DNA from: an uncultured Woeseiaceae bacterium
Lineage (GTDB): Bacteria > Pseudomonadota > Gammaproteobacteria > Steroidobacterales > Woeseiaceae
DNA length: 64,000 nt
Assembly (NCBI GenBank): GCA_947258565.1
Contig: CAMYJB010000007.1
Span: 1 to 64,000, forward strand
Direction: 5' to 3'
Position 1 is the stretch's first letter, and every line of letters begins with the position of its first letter. The notes under the pieces are model-generated. The model was given only the letters and a program-made list of their open reading frames with translations, was not told the DNA's origin and ran no database searches. The position numbers and the translations under genes are program-made. This document shows, one piece after another, positions 1-8,799 of this stretch.

Positions 1-6
1 TCGAGC

Positions 7-48
7 AAAAAAGTACTGCAGGAGCCCGCCGGGCGCGGGCCCCTGCAG
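7..48 (-). terminator. Intrinsic terminator of the TonB receptor gene
   Basis: Read on the minus strand, a 14-bp stem (arms 35-48 and 16-29, one G-U pair) closes a 5-nt loop and is followed by a run of six T (positions 12-7). It begins 6 bases past the stop codon of the receptor gene. This is a textbook Rho-independent terminator. Confidence 0.85.
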
Positions 49-54
49 GGCCGC

Positions 55-2262
55 TTACAGCCTGTAGGTCAGGCCCAGGTAAGCGGTTCGAGGGAGGCCG
101 GGACGCACACCGGCCGGGCGGCGTGCTGCGACATAGGTCTCGTCGAACAGGTTGTCGACTTTCACGTACGTCGAGAGCTGCGGCGTAAACTGCCAGGCCG
201 CAACCATGTCCCAGACCACGTGTGAGTCGATCGATTCTTCGGGGATGAAGGGACCCTGTCCGGCGCGCGTACGCAGCTTGCCGACGTAGTTTGCTGCGAT
301 GTTGAAACGCCACTTGCTGGCCTCGAGGCCGGCTGTGGCGCGCAGCTGGTGTTCGGGGATGTAGGGCAGCTCGTCGCCGACCTGGACGTCGCCCCAGGGA
401 TCGTAGTCGCTCTCGAAGGCGTTCCGGAACTCGGCCTCGGCGGTCCACGTGTAGCGCAGCTCGAGTGGCACGTCGACGGCCTTCAGCTGCCAGTTCCAGG
501 TTCCGGAGAGCTCGAGTCCCGATACACGGACCTCGCCGCCGTCGAACTGGTCGCCGATCTCGCCGCCGCCGCCCGTCGACTCGGTGACGGTGCCGACGAG
601 ATTGTCGTAGTCGTTGAGGAAGTAGATGCCCTCGAAGCTGAGACCGCCGCTGTCATAGCGCGCGCCCGCCTCGAAATTCAGGCTGTCCTCCTCGCTCGCC
701 GAACTGCCTGGCGCGGGCGGGTTGAAGCCCTTGTGCAGGCCCGCGAGCAGCCGCCACTCCTCGGTTACGCGGTACAGTGCACCCATGCCCGGGATCACGA
801 CCTGCGTCGAGCTCTCGCGCACTCTGCTCGGGCCCTGGCTGCGCGACGGATCGTCCGTCGAGTAATCCAGCCGCGTCATGTCGATATCCTCGAAGCGCAC
901 GCCCGGCGACAGGATCCACTTACCCGTGCGAATCTCGGCATCGACGAACACCGCGCGCACGTCCGCCTGGCTAACGCGGTTGGTCTGGGAGCCGGGTGCG
1001 GCGGCAGTCGTGAGCACCAGCGTGCCGTCCTCCATGCGGTAGCCGTCCTGGTGCTGGAAGCGGTCTTCTTCGTCTTCGTGGATGCGCACACCCGTCGTCA
1101 GGGCAATATCGGCGTTACCGAGACCGGTGTCCCACTGCAGGCTGGCCTGCACGCCCTGGGAGTAGTATTCACGGTTATTGGCACGGATCTGCACCGCATC
1201 GTCCGGGCTGGTGACGCCCTGCATGTAGCCGAGCTCGGTGGCGAACGTCTCCGGGTTCTCGAGCACGCTCGAGATGCCTGCACCGCCGACCGACTGCACC
1301 TTGTACCAGTTGCGCCAGAAGTCGTTGCGGTAGGCGGTCACCTGGGCGCGCCAGCTGTTGCCGGGATCGATCACGTAGGTCGCCTGGTACTGCTCGTGTT
1401 CGCTCTGGAAGTTGTCGTTCGCGGACGCCGCGTAGCGGTTGTATGGCGTCGCTGCGAAATCGTCGTCGGTGAGCCCGAGGTAGGTCTCGTTCGAGTCCTG
1501 CTCGGTGTAGCCGAGCTTCACGCGCAGGCTCTGGTAGACGGAGCTGCCGGGATCGCTGTCGATCTGCAGCTTGGCGACGTAGTCCTCGAGGTCGAAACCC
1601 GTGTCGCCGCCGACCGGCCCTTCGATCGTCTTGAAGCCGTCGCTGCCGGCCTGCACGGTCTCGAGCAGCCAGGAAACGCGCTCGCCGCGATTGCCGGCGT
1701 GAACGTGAGCGTCGTTCGTGCCGTGCTCACCGACGCGCACATCGGCCATGACGCCCATGGCATCGGGAATCGGTGTCGAGATCATGTTGATCGCACCGCC
1801 GGTCGTGCGCGGCCCGATTGCCACGGAGGCGGGCCCCTTGAGGACCTCGAGCGCGTTCATGCGCCGCTGGGTGGGGAAATAGTACGCGGATGGCGCGGAA
1901 TAGGGTGCCGGCGCGATGAGGACGCCGTCCTCGAGCAATGCAATACGTGCGCTGCGGTCGAGGCCCGAGCCGCGGATGCCGATGTTCGGCCGCAGGCCGA
2001 AGCCTTCCTCTTCCTGCAGGTAGACGCCCGGCACCGTGCGCAGCGCGCGCAGAATGTCGGCCGTATTGAAGATTTCGAGCTCCTCGCCGTCGATCCGGTG
2101 CGCGGAACCGGGTACGTCGGCGACATCGGTCTGGCGCCCGAATATCGTGATCGTGTCGATCGCGGCGTTGGCACCGTCCTCGGCCGCCGACGCGGCAAAA
2201 GGCAGCATCAGCATCGAGGCGAGGATTGCGCTGCGGACAGCGCGATGTATCTGGTGGTTCAT
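55..2262 (-). CDS. TonB-dependent outer-membrane receptor, FecA-like
   Basis: 735-residue outer-membrane receptor that would import a ferric chelate using TonB energy. The chosen start (2262) gives a clean signal peptide ending near AASAA and has a GGGGGAG ribosome site just upstream; a longer open frame to 2424 would run through the Fur box. A TonB-box-like DTITIFG follows the signal peptide. The plug domain carries IRGSGLDRSARIALLEDGV and LEVLKGPASVAIGPRTTGG, which resemble FecA-type siderophore/ferric citrate receptors. The rest is a C-terminal 22-strand barrel pattern ending GLTYRL. The gene is monocistronic, with a Fur-box-like site upstream and a strong terminator downstream. The ligand cannot be read from the sequence; ferric dicitrate or another ferric siderophore is inferred. 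Confidence 0.9.
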   Translation of the reverse strand: MNHQIHRAVRSAILASMLMLPFAASAAEDGANAAIDTITIFGRQTDVADVPGSAHRIDGEELEIFNTADILRALRTVPGVYLQEEEGFGLRPNIGIRGSGLDRSARIALLEDGVLIAPAPYSAPSAYYFPTQRRMNALEVLKGPASVAIGPRTTGGAINMISTPIPDAMGVMADVRVGEHGTNDAHVHAGNRGERVSWLLETVQAGSDGFKTIEGPVGGDTGFDLEDYVAKLQIDSDPGSSVYQSLRVKLGYTEQDSNETYLGLTDDDFAATPYNRYAASANDNFQSEHEQYQATYVIDPGNSWRAQVTAYRNDFWRNWYKVQSVGGAGISSVLENPETFATELGYMQGVTSPDDAVQIRANNREYYSQGVQASLQWDTGLGNADIALTTGVRIHEDEEDRFQHQDGYRMEDGTLVLTTAAAPGSQTNRVSQADVRAVFVDAEIRTGKWILSPGVRFEDIDMTRLDYSTDDPSRSQGPSRVRESSTQVVIPGMGALYRVTEEWRLLAGLHKGFNPPAPGSSASEEDSLNFEAGARYDSGGLSFEGIYFLNDYDNLVGTVTESTGGGGEIGDQFDGGEVRVSGLELSGTWNWQLKAVDVPLELRYTWTAEAEFRNAFESDYDPWGDVQVGDELPYIPEHQLRATAGLEASKWRFNIAANYVGKLRTRAGQGPFIPEESIDSHVVWDMVAAWQFTPQLSTYVKVDNLFDETYVAARRPAGVRPGLPRTAYLGLTYRL

Positions 2263-2308
2263 GAGCTCCCCCGGAGAGCGTTGTGTTATGCGACGTTCAG
2301 ACGATAAT

Positions 2309-2327
2309 GCAAATGAGAATGATTCGC
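2309..2327 (-). promoter_or_regulatory. Putative Fur box upstream of the TonB receptor
   Basis: The 19-bp site GCAAATGAGAATGATTCGC matches the classical Fur box (GATAATGATAATCATTATC) at 13 of 19 positions and lies 47 bases upstream of the receptor start codon. It implies iron-dependent repression, which fits a ferric-siderophore receptor. The match was counted by eye and not scored against a matrix. Confidence 0.6.
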
Positions 2328-2526
2328 AACTACGGGAAAATACGTATGCGAGCCCGGGGCGTTTTGATGGGCTACCAGACTTATGTAACATCGCTAATGC
2401 TGCGCATGGGCAGGGTTGCAACACAAACAGCGTGACAGCTCACACTTTTCGTCGTGACCGCTACCCTCCACAGATCCTCGCGAACATGGCACCATGGCAG
2501 ACGCTTGGGGATACACGAAGGATGCA

Positions 2527-3918
2527 ATGAGCGAGCAAGCTCACAAACTCCTGATCGTAGAGGATGATCCGGGACTACTCAGCCAGTTGCGCTGGTGTTT
2601 CGAAGACTACGACGTGTGCACGGCCGGCGATCGCGAGGCTGCGATCGCAGAACTCAGGCGCCACGAACCGGCCGTCGTGTTACAGGACCTCGGACTGCCG
2701 CCCAGGCCCGACGGGGTGGAAGAGGGCCTGCTCACGCTGGCAGAGATTCTCAAGCTCTCTCCGTCCACCAAGGTAATCGTCGTTACGGGCCACGGCGACC
2801 AGGAGAACGCGCTGCGTGCCGTGGCGCTCGGCGCCTACGATTTCTACCAGAAGCCCGTCGACACGGACACGCTCAAGCTGATCGTCGAACGGGCATTCAG
2901 CATCAGTCACCTCGAGGCCGAAAACCGCCGGCTGCAGGAAGTGACCAGCGACTCGCCGCTCGACGGCATCGTCGCCGCGAGTGAGGGCATGCTGGCCGTT
3001 TGTCGCATGATCGAGAAAGTCGCGCCTACGGACGTCACGACGCTGCTGCTGGGCGAATCGGGCACCGGCAAGGAGTTGCTGGCCCGGTCCCTGCATCGCC
3101 TGAGCCCGCGCAAGGAAAACGCTTTCGTGGCCATCAACTGTGCGGCGATTCCGGAAAACCTGCTCGAGTCGGAGCTCTTCGGTCACGAGAAAGGCGCGTT
3201 CACGGATGCGGTCAAGACCACGCCCGGTAAGGTGGAACTCGCTGACGGCGGCACGTTGTTCCTCGACGAGATCGGCGACATGCCGCTGCCCCTGCAGGCC
3301 AAGATCCTGCGGTTCCTGCAGGAGCGGGTGATCGAGCGCGTCGGCGGCCGGCAGGAAATCTCCGTGGACGTACGCGTCGTCTGCGCGACCAACCAGAACC
3401 CCGAAGACCTCATCAAGGCCAGCGCGTTCCGCGAGGATCTCTACTATCGCGTCAGCGAGATCACGATCAACATCCCACCGTACCGGGAGCGCGAGGAAGG
3501 GCGCCTCATCCTCGCGCGCACGCTGCTGCAAAACTACTGCAAGAAACAGGGCAGGGCGCTCAACGGCTTCAGCGACGACGCCATCAAGGCCGTCGAGTCA
3601 TACTCCTGGCCGGGCAACGTGCGTGAGCTCGAAAACAAGATCAAGGGCGCCGTCATCATGGCCGACGGCAAACTGGTCACGGCATCGGACCTGGGCCTGG
3701 AGCCGGGCGACGGGGAGCCGGAATCCCTGAACCTGCGCGAAGTCCGGCAACGCGCCGAGTCGAAAGCGATCCGCGTCGCCCTGACGCGCAGCTACGGCAA
3801 TATCTCCAAGGCGGCGGAACTGCTCGGCATCACCCGGCCGACGCTCTACGACCTCATGAACAAGTACGGGCTGACTGCGGAAGCCTATTCCAAGAAGAGC
3901 GTCGTCAACGCCAACTGA
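2527..3918 (+). CDS. prsR: Sigma-54-dependent response regulator, PrsR-like (PEP-CTERM/exosortase regulator family)
   Basis: 463-residue NtrC-type activator. An N-terminal receiver (KLLIVEDDPGL; phospho-acceptor Asp in LQDLGLPPRPDG) is followed by an AAA+ domain with Walker A GESGTGKE and Walker B GTLFLDEIG, then a Fis-type helix-turn-helix (ISKAAELLGITRPTLYDL). The receiver wording, especially QLRWCF and DLGLPPRPDG, resembles PrsR, the regulator of PEP-CTERM/exosortase gene sets. Start 2527 is preferred over 2494 because GAAGGA lies just upstream. The sigma-54 contact loop reads GAFTDA (residues 223-228) instead of GAFTGA. No PrsK-type kinase or exosortase gene is adjacent, so it is an orphan here. 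The family call is from recall of conserved wording and is fairly confident. Confidence 0.78.
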   Translation: MSEQAHKLLIVEDDPGLLSQLRWCFEDYDVCTAGDREAAIAELRRHEPAVVLQDLGLPPRPDGVEEGLLTLAEILKLSPSTKVIVVTGHGDQENALRAVALGAYDFYQKPVDTDTLKLIVERAFSISHLEAENRRLQEVTSDSPLDGIVAASEGMLAVCRMIEKVAPTDVTTLLLGESGTGKELLARSLHRLSPRKENAFVAINCAAIPENLLESELFGHEKGAFTDAVKTTPGKVELADGGTLFLDEIGDMPLPLQAKILRFLQERVIERVGGRQEISVDVRVVCATNQNPEDLIKASAFREDLYYRVSEITINIPPYREREEGRLILARTLLQNYCKKQGRALNGFSDDAIKAVESYSWPGNVRELENKIKGAVIMADGKLVTASDLGLEPGDGEPESLNLREVRQRAESKAIRVALTRSYGNISKAAELLGITRPTLYDLMNKYGLTAEAYSKKSVVNAN

Positions 3919-3944
3919 ATCAGTTCGGACGGCGCAATCCTATC

Positions 3945-5297
3945 TCAGCGGGTTTTGAACTGGTCCGGGTTCAGGTCGTGGCGCGCCAGCAGCTTGTAGA
4001 AATCGGTGCGATTGCGTTTCGCGAGCCGCGCCGCCTGGCTTACGTTACCCGTGGTGATCTGCAGGATCTGCGACAGGTAGTTGCGTGTAAACTCGTCCCG
4101 TGCGTCGCTGAAGGACAGCAGCTTGCCCGAATGTTCGCCGAGCGACTGCTGCACGAGCTCGGCCGAGATGACGGGCGAGCGTGACAGTGCGACGTTCTGC
4201 CGCACCACATTGTAGAGCTGGCGGATGTTACCCGGCCATTCGGCCGTGACCAGCATCTCGACCGCTTCCGGCGCATAGACTTTTCGTTCCTGGCCCGCCT
4301 CTCGAGCGATCTGCTGCAGGAAGTGGGCAACGAGCAGCGGAATGTCCTCGCGGCGCTGGTCGAGCGTCGGGATCTTGATATTGACGACGTTCAGCCGATA
4401 GTAGAGATCCTCGCGGAACTTGCCTTCGCCCATGAGTTCCTGCAGGTCACGGTGCGTCGCCGAGATGACCCGCACGTCGACGTCGATCGCGTCGGTGCTG
4501 CCGACCGGGCGTACCTGGTGTTCCTGCAGCACGCGCAGCAGCTTGACCTGCAGCCGCATCGGCATGTCGCCGATCTCGTCGAGCAGCAGCGTACCGCCCT
4601 CGGCCGCCTGGAACAGGCCCTTGTGGCTGCGCGTGGCGCCCGTGAATGCGCCTTTCTCGTGGCCGAAGAGCTCCGACTCAAGCAGGTTCTCGGCCATGGC
4701 CGAACAGTTGATCGCCACGAACGGCTGCGAGTGCCGCGGGCTGGCATTATGAATGGCTCTCGCGAGCAGTTCCTTGCCGGTGCCGCTCTCGCCGTTGATG
4801 AGGACGCGCGCGTCGGTCGCCGCAACCATCTTGGCCTGGTTGAGGATCTCCTTCATGGCCTGGTTGCGCGTGATGATCTCAGCCGACCAGTCTTCCTCGA
4901 CTTCGACCGAGCCGGACACCTTGATGGCCTTTTTCACGGTCTGCATGAGCTCGTCTTTGTCGATCGGCTTCGTGAGGAAACCGAAGGCGCCACTCTGGGT
5001 CGCCACGACCGCGTCCGGAATGGTGCCGTGCGCGGTGATGATCACGACCCGCAGGCCCGGCGAGCGGGTCTGAAGTTCCTTCAGCAGCCCGATGCCATCC
5101 ATCTTGTCCATGCGCAGGTCGGTGATCACGAGGTCGGGGCTGAAGCGATTGAGGATCGCCAGCGCCTTGTGCGCGGACTCGACGGCCTCGACCTCGTAGC
5201 CCTCGGCGCGCAGGCGGATCGATAGCAGCCGGAGCAGTCCGGGATCGTCGTCAACGAGCAGTATTTTTCCCTCGGTACCGGGATTCTTGTTGGCCAT
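3945..5297 (-). CDS. glrR: Sigma-54-dependent response regulator GlrR (QseF)
   Basis: 450-residue response regulator of the GlrK/GlrR (QseE/QseF) envelope-stress system. Receiver domain (KILLVDDDPGL; Asp in LVITDLRMDKMDG), AAA+ domain with Walker A GESGTGKE, canonical GAFTGA loop and Walker B GTLLLDEIGD, then a C-terminal Fis-type HTH (NVSQAARLAKRNRTDFYKLL). It is the third gene of glrK-qseG-glrR on the minus strand, the same order as in Escherichia coli. In enterobacteria GlrR drives glmY and rpoE promoters; its targets here are unknown. A 101-bp gap separates it from qseG. Its 3' end faces the PrsR-like gene with only 26 bp between the stop codons. Confidence 0.92.
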   Translation of the reverse strand: MANKNPGTEGKILLVDDDPGLLRLLSIRLRAEGYEVEAVESAHKALAILNRFSPDLVITDLRMDKMDGIGLLKELQTRSPGLRVVIITAHGTIPDAVVATQSGAFGFLTKPIDKDELMQTVKKAIKVSGSVEVEEDWSAEIITRNQAMKEILNQAKMVAATDARVLINGESGTGKELLARAIHNASPRHSQPFVAINCSAMAENLLESELFGHEKGAFTGATRSHKGLFQAAEGGTLLLDEIGDMPMRLQVKLLRVLQEHQVRPVGSTDAIDVDVRVISATHRDLQELMGEGKFREDLYYRLNVVNIKIPTLDQRREDIPLLVAHFLQQIAREAGQERKVYAPEAVEMLVTAEWPGNIRQLYNVVRQNVALSRSPVISAELVQQSLGEHSGKLLSFSDARDEFTRNYLSQILQITTGNVSQAARLAKRNRTDFYKLLARHDLNPDQFKTR

Positions 5298-5398
5298 GTA
5301 ATTTGACTAAATGATCGAATCTGGAAGGGTAGTGCTATCCGCGGGCTTCGGCAAGGAACTGCTCGGTACAGAAGGGATCCGGCCGCGGCTCGCCCTTC

Positions 5399-6031
5399 CT
5401 ACTGATCCTGCTGGCGAATCGAGCGCTCGATCGAGGTGATGGCCTCGAGCTTGCTCTCCGCGTCCTCGAGTTCCCGCCGCAGGCGCCGGTTCTCGGCCTC
5501 GACGTTGGCAAGACGCTGATTCATGGCCGCCTCCTCGGTACGCTGTGCGCGGTCTGTCGAGGCCCGCAGGCGGCGGGTTTCGGAACTCAGGAGGATGAGT
5601 TCCTCGGTCGATTTCAGGTAGATGGTTGCCAGCGCAATTTCCGTCGACGTCATGAGCGCCGTCTGCGTCATCAATTCGCGGAGGATGCTCTGCGCCTGTT
5701 GCGGATCGCTCTCGGGATGGCCGGGCGTCGCCAGCACCAGCGCGTAGCGCAGCGTCGTCGAAGGATTCGGCGTCAGCTGTGCGGCCGCCTGCGAGTCCGC
5801 GAATATTTCTGCCTGCAGGGCCGGGTCGCTGGACGAGAGCCCCGAGAGTTCCGAGAGATACTCTTCGGCGGCGGGCGCACCCGGGATGACCGGTTCGCCG
5901 GCTGCGTCCGAATCGCTGCCACGCACGGTATTCAGCCAGCCCCTGGTCTGCGAACAGCCCGACAACAGCGCGACAATCATGGCGGCCGCGACGAATCGTG
6001 TCATGGCTGTTTTCAGGCGTTTCTCAAGCAT
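5399..6031 (-). CDS. qseG: QseG-like outer-membrane lipoprotein
   Basis: Lipoprotein of about 200 residues. A hydrophobic leader ends in the lipobox LLSGC and is followed by a mature protein with a C-terminal heptad-like region rich in Glu/Arg/Leu (AMNQRLANVEAENRRLRREL), consistent with a coiled coil. Its position between the GlrK-type kinase and GlrR identifies it as QseG, the lipoprotein that interacts with the kinase in E. coli. The ATG at 6031 overlaps the kinase stop by 8 nt; an internal ATG at 6004 gives a tighter signal peptide and is an equally plausible start. Sequence similarity within QseG proteins is low, so the symbol rests mainly on gene order and the lipobox. Confidence 0.75.
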   Translation of the reverse strand: MLEKRLKTAMTRFVAAAMIVALLSGCSQTRGWLNTVRGSDSDAAGEPVIPGAPAAEEYLSELSGLSSSDPALQAEIFADSQAAAQLTPNPSTTLRYALVLATPGHPESDPQQAQSILRELMTQTALMTSTEIALATIYLKSTEELILLSSETRRLRASTDRAQRTEEAAMNQRLANVEAENRRLRRELEDAESKLEAITSIERSIRQQDQ

Positions 6032-7490
6032 TGGCTGCCAACTTTTGCTGTGTCGCTATGCGCTCCTGCGGGATGTAAATCCGAAAGTGCGCGCCCGGGA
6101 ATTCTCCCGTATCCACAAGGCTAACCGAACCGTCGTGTGCCTGGATACACTCCAGTACCACCGACAACCCGATGCCCGTGCCGCCCACATGGCCGCCTTG
6201 CTCCCTGCGCCCCTGGAAGAATGCCTCGAAAATCCTCGTGCGCTCTTCTTCGGGTATCCCGGGCCCCGTATCCGCGAAATCGATCACGAAGCTTGTCGGC
6301 TCGCGACGCGCCCGGATCGTAACCATGCCTCCCTTTGGCGTGAATTTCACGGCATTCGACAACAAATTATCGAATACCGTGCGCAGTTTGTCCCGATCCG
6401 CGTTCACATTTATGTCTTCGACTTCCAGGCGCAACTGGATGCCGGCGGACTTGAGCGCGAGCCGCTGCTCCTTGGCGACCCCGATGACCAGCGCGCGCAA
6501 CGGGAAGTCGCTCAGCGTGAGAACCTCGCTCTTGGCCTGCCATGCGCTGAAGCTGAGCAGGTTCTCGATCAACTGCTGCAGTTTGAGACCGTTCATCCGC
6601 AGGATATCCGTAACCTCGCGCTGCGGCCCTTCCAGCTCGCCAACCGATCCGTCGAGCAGGAGTTCGGTGCCCTCGCGGATGTTGGCAAGTGGCGTCTTGA
6701 GCTCGTGGGACATGTGGCGCAGGAAGCGGTTCTTTTCCTGCGCGAGTTCGAGCAGGCGCACGCGCAACCAGTCCAGCTGGCGCCCCAGCCGTTCGAGGTC
6801 GGTCGGCCCCTTGACGATAATCGGCCTCGAGAAGCCGCTCTGGCCGAGCTGGTGAATCGCGTGATCGATCTGGCGAATCGGACGTCCGATCAACAGCGTG
6901 AAGAAGAGCACCAGCAGCAGTGTCCCGGGCACCAGCGCCGCGACCTGCCACGCCGAGATACGCTGCGCGCGGCTCGTCGACTCCTGCAGCGTGCGCAGCT
7001 CGTTGTCGACGAACGTCGTGAGCGTCGAGGTCAGCTGTGCGACCTGTTGCCGCAGCGGACCGAAACGCTCGACGGCGGCCCCGGCATCGGCCGCATTCAC
7101 GTCCTCCCGGGAAACGGTCCGCACGATGTCGCGCGCCTCGCGGCCGATCATGACCGACTTCTCGGTGGCGCCTGCCTGATTCGTCAGGTTCGACATGTCC
7201 TGCAGGCGTTTCTCGATCCGCCGCAGGTCCTGGCGCATGATCGTGCGGCTCTCGTCGTTCCGCAGGATGAAGTACTGGTTCGTGGATCGCTGCAGCTGCA
7301 CGACGTCCTCGGCGAGCAGCCGGTTGTTCTGCGCCGATTCGATGCCCGTGTTAATGATCGTTTCGCTCTGCTGGGCAAGCCGGTCGAGATTGACGAGCGC
7401 CCAGATCACGGCCACCAGCAAGGGCAGCGCAACGATACCGAATCCGACGAGAATCAGTCCGTTAAGCGATCGTGGCCGACGAAATTGCAT
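6024..7490 (-). CDS. glrK: Sensor histidine kinase GlrK (QseE)
   Basis: 488-residue membrane kinase. A transmembrane segment near residues 10-32, a periplasmic helical region of about 150 residues, and a second membrane segment (VAALVPGTLLLVLFFTLLI) lead into a HAMP-like linker, a HisKA domain with the phospho-acceptor in FLRHMSHELKTPLAN, and an HATPase domain with N box (DNLLSNAVKF), DTGPGIP and GTGIGLS. The start at 7490 (MQFRRPRS) avoids overlap with galE. The longer frame from 7571 would begin inside galE. It pairs with GlrR encoded two genes downstream. The input signal is not deducible; envelope stress is inferred from the family. Confidence 0.9.
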   Translation of the reverse strand: MQFRRPRSLNGLILVGFGIVALPLLVAVIWALVNLDRLAQQSETIINTGIESAQNNRLLAEDVVQLQRSTNQYFILRNDESRTIMRQDLRRIEKRLQDMSNLTNQAGATEKSVMIGREARDIVRTVSREDVNAADAGAAVERFGPLRQQVAQLTSTLTTFVDNELRTLQESTSRAQRISAWQVAALVPGTLLLVLFFTLLIGRPIRQIDHAIHQLGQSGFSRPIIVKGPTDLERLGRQLDWLRVRLLELAQEKNRFLRHMSHELKTPLANIREGTELLLDGSVGELEGPQREVTDILRMNGLKLQQLIENLLSFSAWQAKSEVLTLSDFPLRALVIGVAKEQRLALKSAGIQLRLEVEDINVNADRDKLRTVFDNLLSNAVKFTPKGGMVTIRARREPTSFVIDFADTGPGIPEEERTRIFEAFFQGRREQGGHVGGTGIGLSVVLECIQAHDGSVSLVDTGEFPGAHFRIYIPQERIATQQKLAANA

Positions 7491-7519
7491 GCGGTCAGTG
7501 TAGCACCAGGCGGGCTTCC

Positions 7520-8530
7520 TCAGTCCGGCCAGTAGGCGCCCGGGTCGCGCGCGGCGATCTTGCGTTCCCATTCGAGGCTGGTACGAACGATCGTCTCGAG
7601 GTCATCGTACTGCGGCTGCCAGCCGAGCACCGAGCGGACCTTCTCCGCAACCGCGACGAGTTCGGGCGGGTCGCCTGCGCGACGCGCTTCTTCACTGATC
7701 GTCAACGCAGCGCCGTTGACCTTTTCCACAGCCTGCAGGACCTCCCTGACGCTGTAGCCATGGCCGTAGCCGCAGTTCAGCGTCGTGGACTCGCCGCCCT
7801 TGCGCAGGTAGGTCAACGCATCGAGGTGAGCGGACGCGAGATCCTCGACGTGGATATAGTCGCGCAGCCCCGTCCCGTCCGGGGTGGGGTAGTCAGTACC
7901 GAAAATCGACACACCCGGACGCTTGCCGGTCGCCGCTTCGCAGGCAACCTTGACGAGCAGGGTGGCTTTCGGCGTCGACTGGCCGATCGTACCCGTCGGC
8001 TCGCAGCCCGCGACATTGAAATAGCGCAGCGCCACGTAGCTCGGGCCGCCGGCAACGGCGAGGTCCCGCAGCATCCATTCGGTCATCAGCTTGGACGTAC
8101 CGTAGGGGTTGATTGGCCCGGTCGGCGAATCCTCGGCCGCCTTGCCGCCGGGGGGGATGCCATAGACCGCGGCCGTGGAGGAAAAGACGAAGTGTTTAAC
8201 ACCATGCTTCTGAGCCGCCTCGAGCAACGTGCGGCTGGAGCAGGTGTTGTTGCGATAATACTTGAGCGGGTCCGCGACGGACTCCGGAACGATCGTGTGG
8301 GCCGCGAAATGCAGGACCGTGTCGATGTCGTGCTCGGCGAAGATGCGATCCAGCAGAGCGGCGTCGCCCGTCTCTCCCACGATGAGCTCGCCGGCGGTAA
8401 CCGCCTCGCGGAAGCCCGTACAGAGGTTGTCCAGCGTGACGACGTCTTCGCCGGCCTCACCGAGCTGCCTGACGACGTGGCTGCCGATATACCCGGCTCC
8501 GCCGGTCACAAGTAACTTTTTGTTTCGCAT
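7520..8530 (-). CDS. galE: UDP-glucose 4-epimerase
   Basis: 336-residue short-chain dehydrogenase/reductase that interconverts UDP-glucose and UDP-galactose using bound NAD. The glycine-rich NAD site VTGGAGYIGSH is at the N-terminus. The catalytic Ser/Tyr/Lys set appears as SSTAAVYG and NPYGTSKLM. RDYIHVEDLA is typical of GalE. Length matches the family (about 330-340). The protein supplies UDP-galactose for surface polysaccharide. It lies 29 bp upstream of glrK on the same strand and could be cotranscribed with it, but no functional link is evident. Confidence 0.93.
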   Translation of the reverse strand: MRNKKLLVTGGAGYIGSHVVRQLGEAGEDVVTLDNLCTGFREAVTAGELIVGETGDAALLDRIFAEHDIDTVLHFAAHTIVPESVADPLKYYRNNTCSSRTLLEAAQKHGVKHFVFSSTAAVYGIPPGGKAAEDSPTGPINPYGTSKLMTEWMLRDLAVAGGPSYVALRYFNVAGCEPTGTIGQSTPKATLLVKVACEAATGKRPGVSIFGTDYPTPDGTGLRDYIHVEDLASAHLDALTYLRKGGESTTLNCGYGHGYSVREVLQAVEKVNGAALTISEEARRAGDPPELVAVAEKVRSVLGWQPQYDDLETIVRTSLEWERKIAARDPGAYWPD

Positions 8531-8799
8531 AGCTAATTACGTCCCGGGCGCAGGTAAGGTGCGCGAATTGTGATTGCTTCGAAGGAACGGGGAGCAAAGT
8601 CTATCAATACTGGTCCCAGGAGTACGGACCTGGATCGCACAATATTATGTGAGGACAGCAGGCGAGAATAGGCGGACTTGTCGCCAGATTCGTACGCCCC
8701 GGCTTCTGTTACGGTTCAGCTTCCGTCGGTATCATTGACGTTGCCGGCTGGGCCGTTCCGCCGCCGGGCAGGCGCGAACGACAGGGATTCTGATCAAAT
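8531..8799. other. Divergent intergenic region galE / metalloprotease lipoprotein
   Basis: 269 bp between divergently transcribed genes, so promoters for both must lie here. I see short AT-rich patches (around 8635-8655 and 8792-8820) but no convincing -35/-10 pair, operator or structured RNA. Confidence 0.4.

Noticed and set aside
349-2307. 652-residue open frame on the plus strand over the TonB receptor
   Set aside because: It is antisense to a well-supported receptor gene, has a composition typical of reading a GC-rich gene backward (rich in Val, Ala, Arg, His) and no recognisable domain.
7491-7571. Longer N-terminus for the GlrK kinase
   Set aside because: It would overlap galE by over 50 bp and adds an Arg-rich stretch not expected before the membrane segment; the ATG at 7490 fits.
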